NCBI GenBank assembly: GCA_046727855.1
Contig: JBKPDL010000150.1
Location: 1-41,399 of the forward strand
Length of the DNA: 41,399 bases
Source of the DNA: DASPWV01 sp046727855
GTDB lineage: Bacteria > Acidobacteriota > Vicinamibacteria > Vicinamibacterales > UBA2999
Reading direction: 5' to 3'
Shown in pieces: positions 40,162 to 41,399 of this stretch. Position numbers and translations under genes: made by a program. How positions within the stretch are numbered: the stretch's first letter is position 1; every line of letters starts with the position of its first letter. Below the pieces are notes generated by a model. It did no database searches and was not told where the DNA came from. It worked only from the letters and a program-made list of their open reading frames with translations.

Positions 40162-41322
40162 ATGCGCGTCGCGATCTTCACCGACAACGACTTCAACAAG
40201 GTCAACGGCGTGACCACGACGCTGACGGCCGTGATCGCTCACGCGCCAGCCGACGTGCGGGCGCGCATCTACACGGCGGCGGGTCTCGGTAGTGATGAGC
40301 CCGATTATCTCGCGCTGCCATCGTTCGCTGTTCCGATTCCGTTCTATCGCGAGATGCGGATGTATCTGCCGAAGTGGCGTCAGTACCTGAACCTTGTGCG
40401 TGAAGATCGCGTGGATTTGATCCATCTCACAACGCCAGGCCCGCTCGGGCTGACGGCGCTGTGGGTGGCGAGAGAGACGGGCTTGCCGCTGGTCGGCAGC
40501 TACCACACCGACTTGGGCGCCTATACGTCTATCCTCAGCGGGTCGCCGCGCCTGGGACATTGGATGGACGACTACATGCGCTGGATGTATGAACGGTGCC
40601 GGCACGTGCTCGTCCCGTCGGTCGCGACGCGCGAGTTGTTGATGCAGGGCGGATTGCCCTGGGAACGTCTCGCAATCTGGCCGCGGGGTGTGGACACCGA
40701 TCTGTTCACGCCGGCGAAGCGATCGGCGTGGCTGCGCCGCACCTGGGGCGCTGACGATGAGCGGCCGATCGTGCTCTACGTGGGACGCGTCTCGCGTGAA
40801 AAAGGATTAGAACTGCTGCCCGCGATAGCGGAGCGTTTGCAAACGATGAGCATGCGCTTCCGTCTCGTGGTCGCGGGAGATGGTCCGCTTCGGCCATGGC
40901 TCGCCGAACGTTTGCCCGATGCCGTTTTTTGCGGCTCGGTTGGACGCGAGCAAGTGGCCGAGATCTTCGCGTCCGCGGATGTGTTTGCATTTCCGAGCCG
41001 TACCGACACGGCAGGCAACGTCGTGCTCGAAGCACAGGCCTCAGGTTTGCCTGTGATCGTCTCGGACGCCGGCGGCCCGTCCGAAAACATGATGCCGGGC
41101 ATGACCGGACTGGTCTGTGGCGGTGTCGATGGCAGGAGTTGGGGCAATTCCGTTGCGTTGCTGTTGCGGAATGTAGAGCAGCGACACGCCATGAGCGTGG
41201 CCGCGCGATCGTACGGGTTGTCCCGCCGCTGGGACAAGGCGCTCGAGCCGCTGTTCGAGACCTATCGGCGTGTCTGCCGGCCGAGCACCGCCGCGACCGG
41301 CGCCGTCACGCACGCGGCGTGA
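40162..41322 (+). CDS. GT4-family glycosyltransferase (GT-B)
   Basis: A 386-residue GT-B glycosyltransferase. The N-terminal domain begins RVAIFTDNDFNKVNGVTTTL, with TTPGPLGL and GSYHTDLGAY; the C-terminal donor domain has VLYVGRVSREKGLELL, VVAGDGPLRPWL and the catalytic EX7E region FPSRTDTAGNVVLEAQASGL. The pattern is that of alpha-mannosyl/glucosyltransferases acting on glycolipids (MgtA/PimB-like). ATG 40162 follows the truncated PHP frame by one base. Confidence 0.9.
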   Translation: MRVAIFTDNDFNKVNGVTTTLTAVIAHAPADVRARIYTAAGLGSDEPDYLALPSFAVPIPFYREMRMYLPKWRQYLNLVREDRVDLIHLTTPGPLGLTALWVARETGLPLVGSYHTDLGAYTSILSGSPRLGHWMDDYMRWMYERCRHVLVPSVATRELLMQGGLPWERLAIWPRGVDTDLFTPAKRSAWLRRTWGADDERPIVLYVGRVSREKGLELLPAIAERLQTMSMRFRLVVAGDGPLRPWLAERLPDAVFCGSVGREQVAEIFASADVFAFPSRTDTAGNVVLEAQASGLPVIVSDAGGPSENMMPGMTGLVCGGVDGRSWGNSVALLLRNVEQRHAMSVAARSYGLSRRWDKALEPLFETYRRVCRPSTAATGAVTHAA

Positions 41323-41326
41323 GCAG

Positions 41327-41399
41327 ATGGAGAGCTACTGGAACTACAAATCCGCGGTGACGAGCGCTTTGATCCGCGGTGCTCTCTTCTTCGGCGCGA
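41327..41399 (+). CDS. start of an unidentified gene (cut by the window edge)
   Basis: ATG 41327 opens a frame of 24 codons (MESYWNYKSAVTSALIRGAL, then a hydrophobic run) to the window end, 4 bases after the GT4 stop. It may be a membrane protein of the same operon. Too short to name. Confidence 0.45.
   Translation, partial: MESYWNYKSAVTSALIRGALFFGA

Noticed and set aside
1..41399. CRISPR arrays, tRNA and rRNA genes, phage or plasmid genes
   Set aside because: No regularly spaced repeats, cloverleaf-like segments, integrases or transposases were recognised in the window.

Overview
The window is GC-rich, densely coded bacterial chromosome with no rRNA, tRNA, CRISPR array or intact transposase that I can see. 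The gene set points to Acidobacteriota, probably the Vicinamibacteria side: a PQQ-type dehydrogenase with a diheme cytochrome c, a MoxR/DUF58/BatA/DUF4159/DUF4175 operon, intergenic arrays of short repeated words, and a glutaminyl-cyclase-like M28 lipoprotein. This taxon is an inference from gene content, not a measured result.

Layout. (1) 1-2109, minus strand: an ICMT/NnrU-like membrane methyltransferase, a diheme cytochrome c and the start of a secreted PQQ-binding dehydrogenase. (2) 2144-6509, plus strand: a KAS II-type ketosynthase, a geranylgeranyl-reductase-like flavoprotein, a second ICMT-like methyltransferase and a PIG-V-like polytopic mannosyltransferase. This looks like a small lipid or polyketide-quinone pathway. 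(3) 6643-20689, plus strand, about 14 kb: TPR/peptidase-MA metalloprotease, DUF4159, MoxR AAA+ ATPase, DUF58, BatA-type VWA protein, a 1167-residue DUF4175 coiled-coil protein, a VWA/GATase-like membrane protein, and a secreted caspase-fold protein that contains no cysteine. I regard this as the most promising system here. It ends at a probable hairpin terminator, and convergent to it lies a rhomboid homologue without its catalytic serine. (4) 21364-24798, plus strand: a zinc-ribbon membrane protein, an FHA-GAF-PP2C phosphatase, a two-TM protein and a LeuA/homocitrate-synthase-like enzyme. (5) 24800-25180: a palindrome-rich element with 16-bp perfect terminal inverted repeats and four internal hairpins. 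(6) 25192-27548, minus strand: glutaminyl-cyclase-like lipoprotein, citrate synthase and YacG. (7) 27621-35123: pstSCAB-phoU and a Ppx/GppA phosphatase on the minus strand, then CHAD and SixA proteins on the plus strand, a phosphate/polyphosphate neighbourhood. (8) 35249-38542: diacylglycerol-kinase-like lipid kinase, a small unknown protein, a PhoB-like response regulator preceded by two 14-bp palindromes, and glgC. (9) 38652-41399: GT2 glycosyltransferase, a second hairpin cluster, the C-terminal remnant of a PHP-domain protein, a GT4 glycosyltransferase and the start of one more gene.

How it fits together. Most genes sit in tight operons with ATGA/GTGA overlaps. The large operon combines an AAA+ chaperone-type ATPase, three VWA-type proteins, a long periplasmic coiled coil and proteases or dead proteases, which suggests an envelope assembly or quality-control machine. 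The pst-phoU/ppx/CHAD/sixA block handles phosphate uptake and polyphosphate, and the PhoB-like regulator lies about 5 kb away. Functions of the unknown proteins are inferred from context and no search was run.
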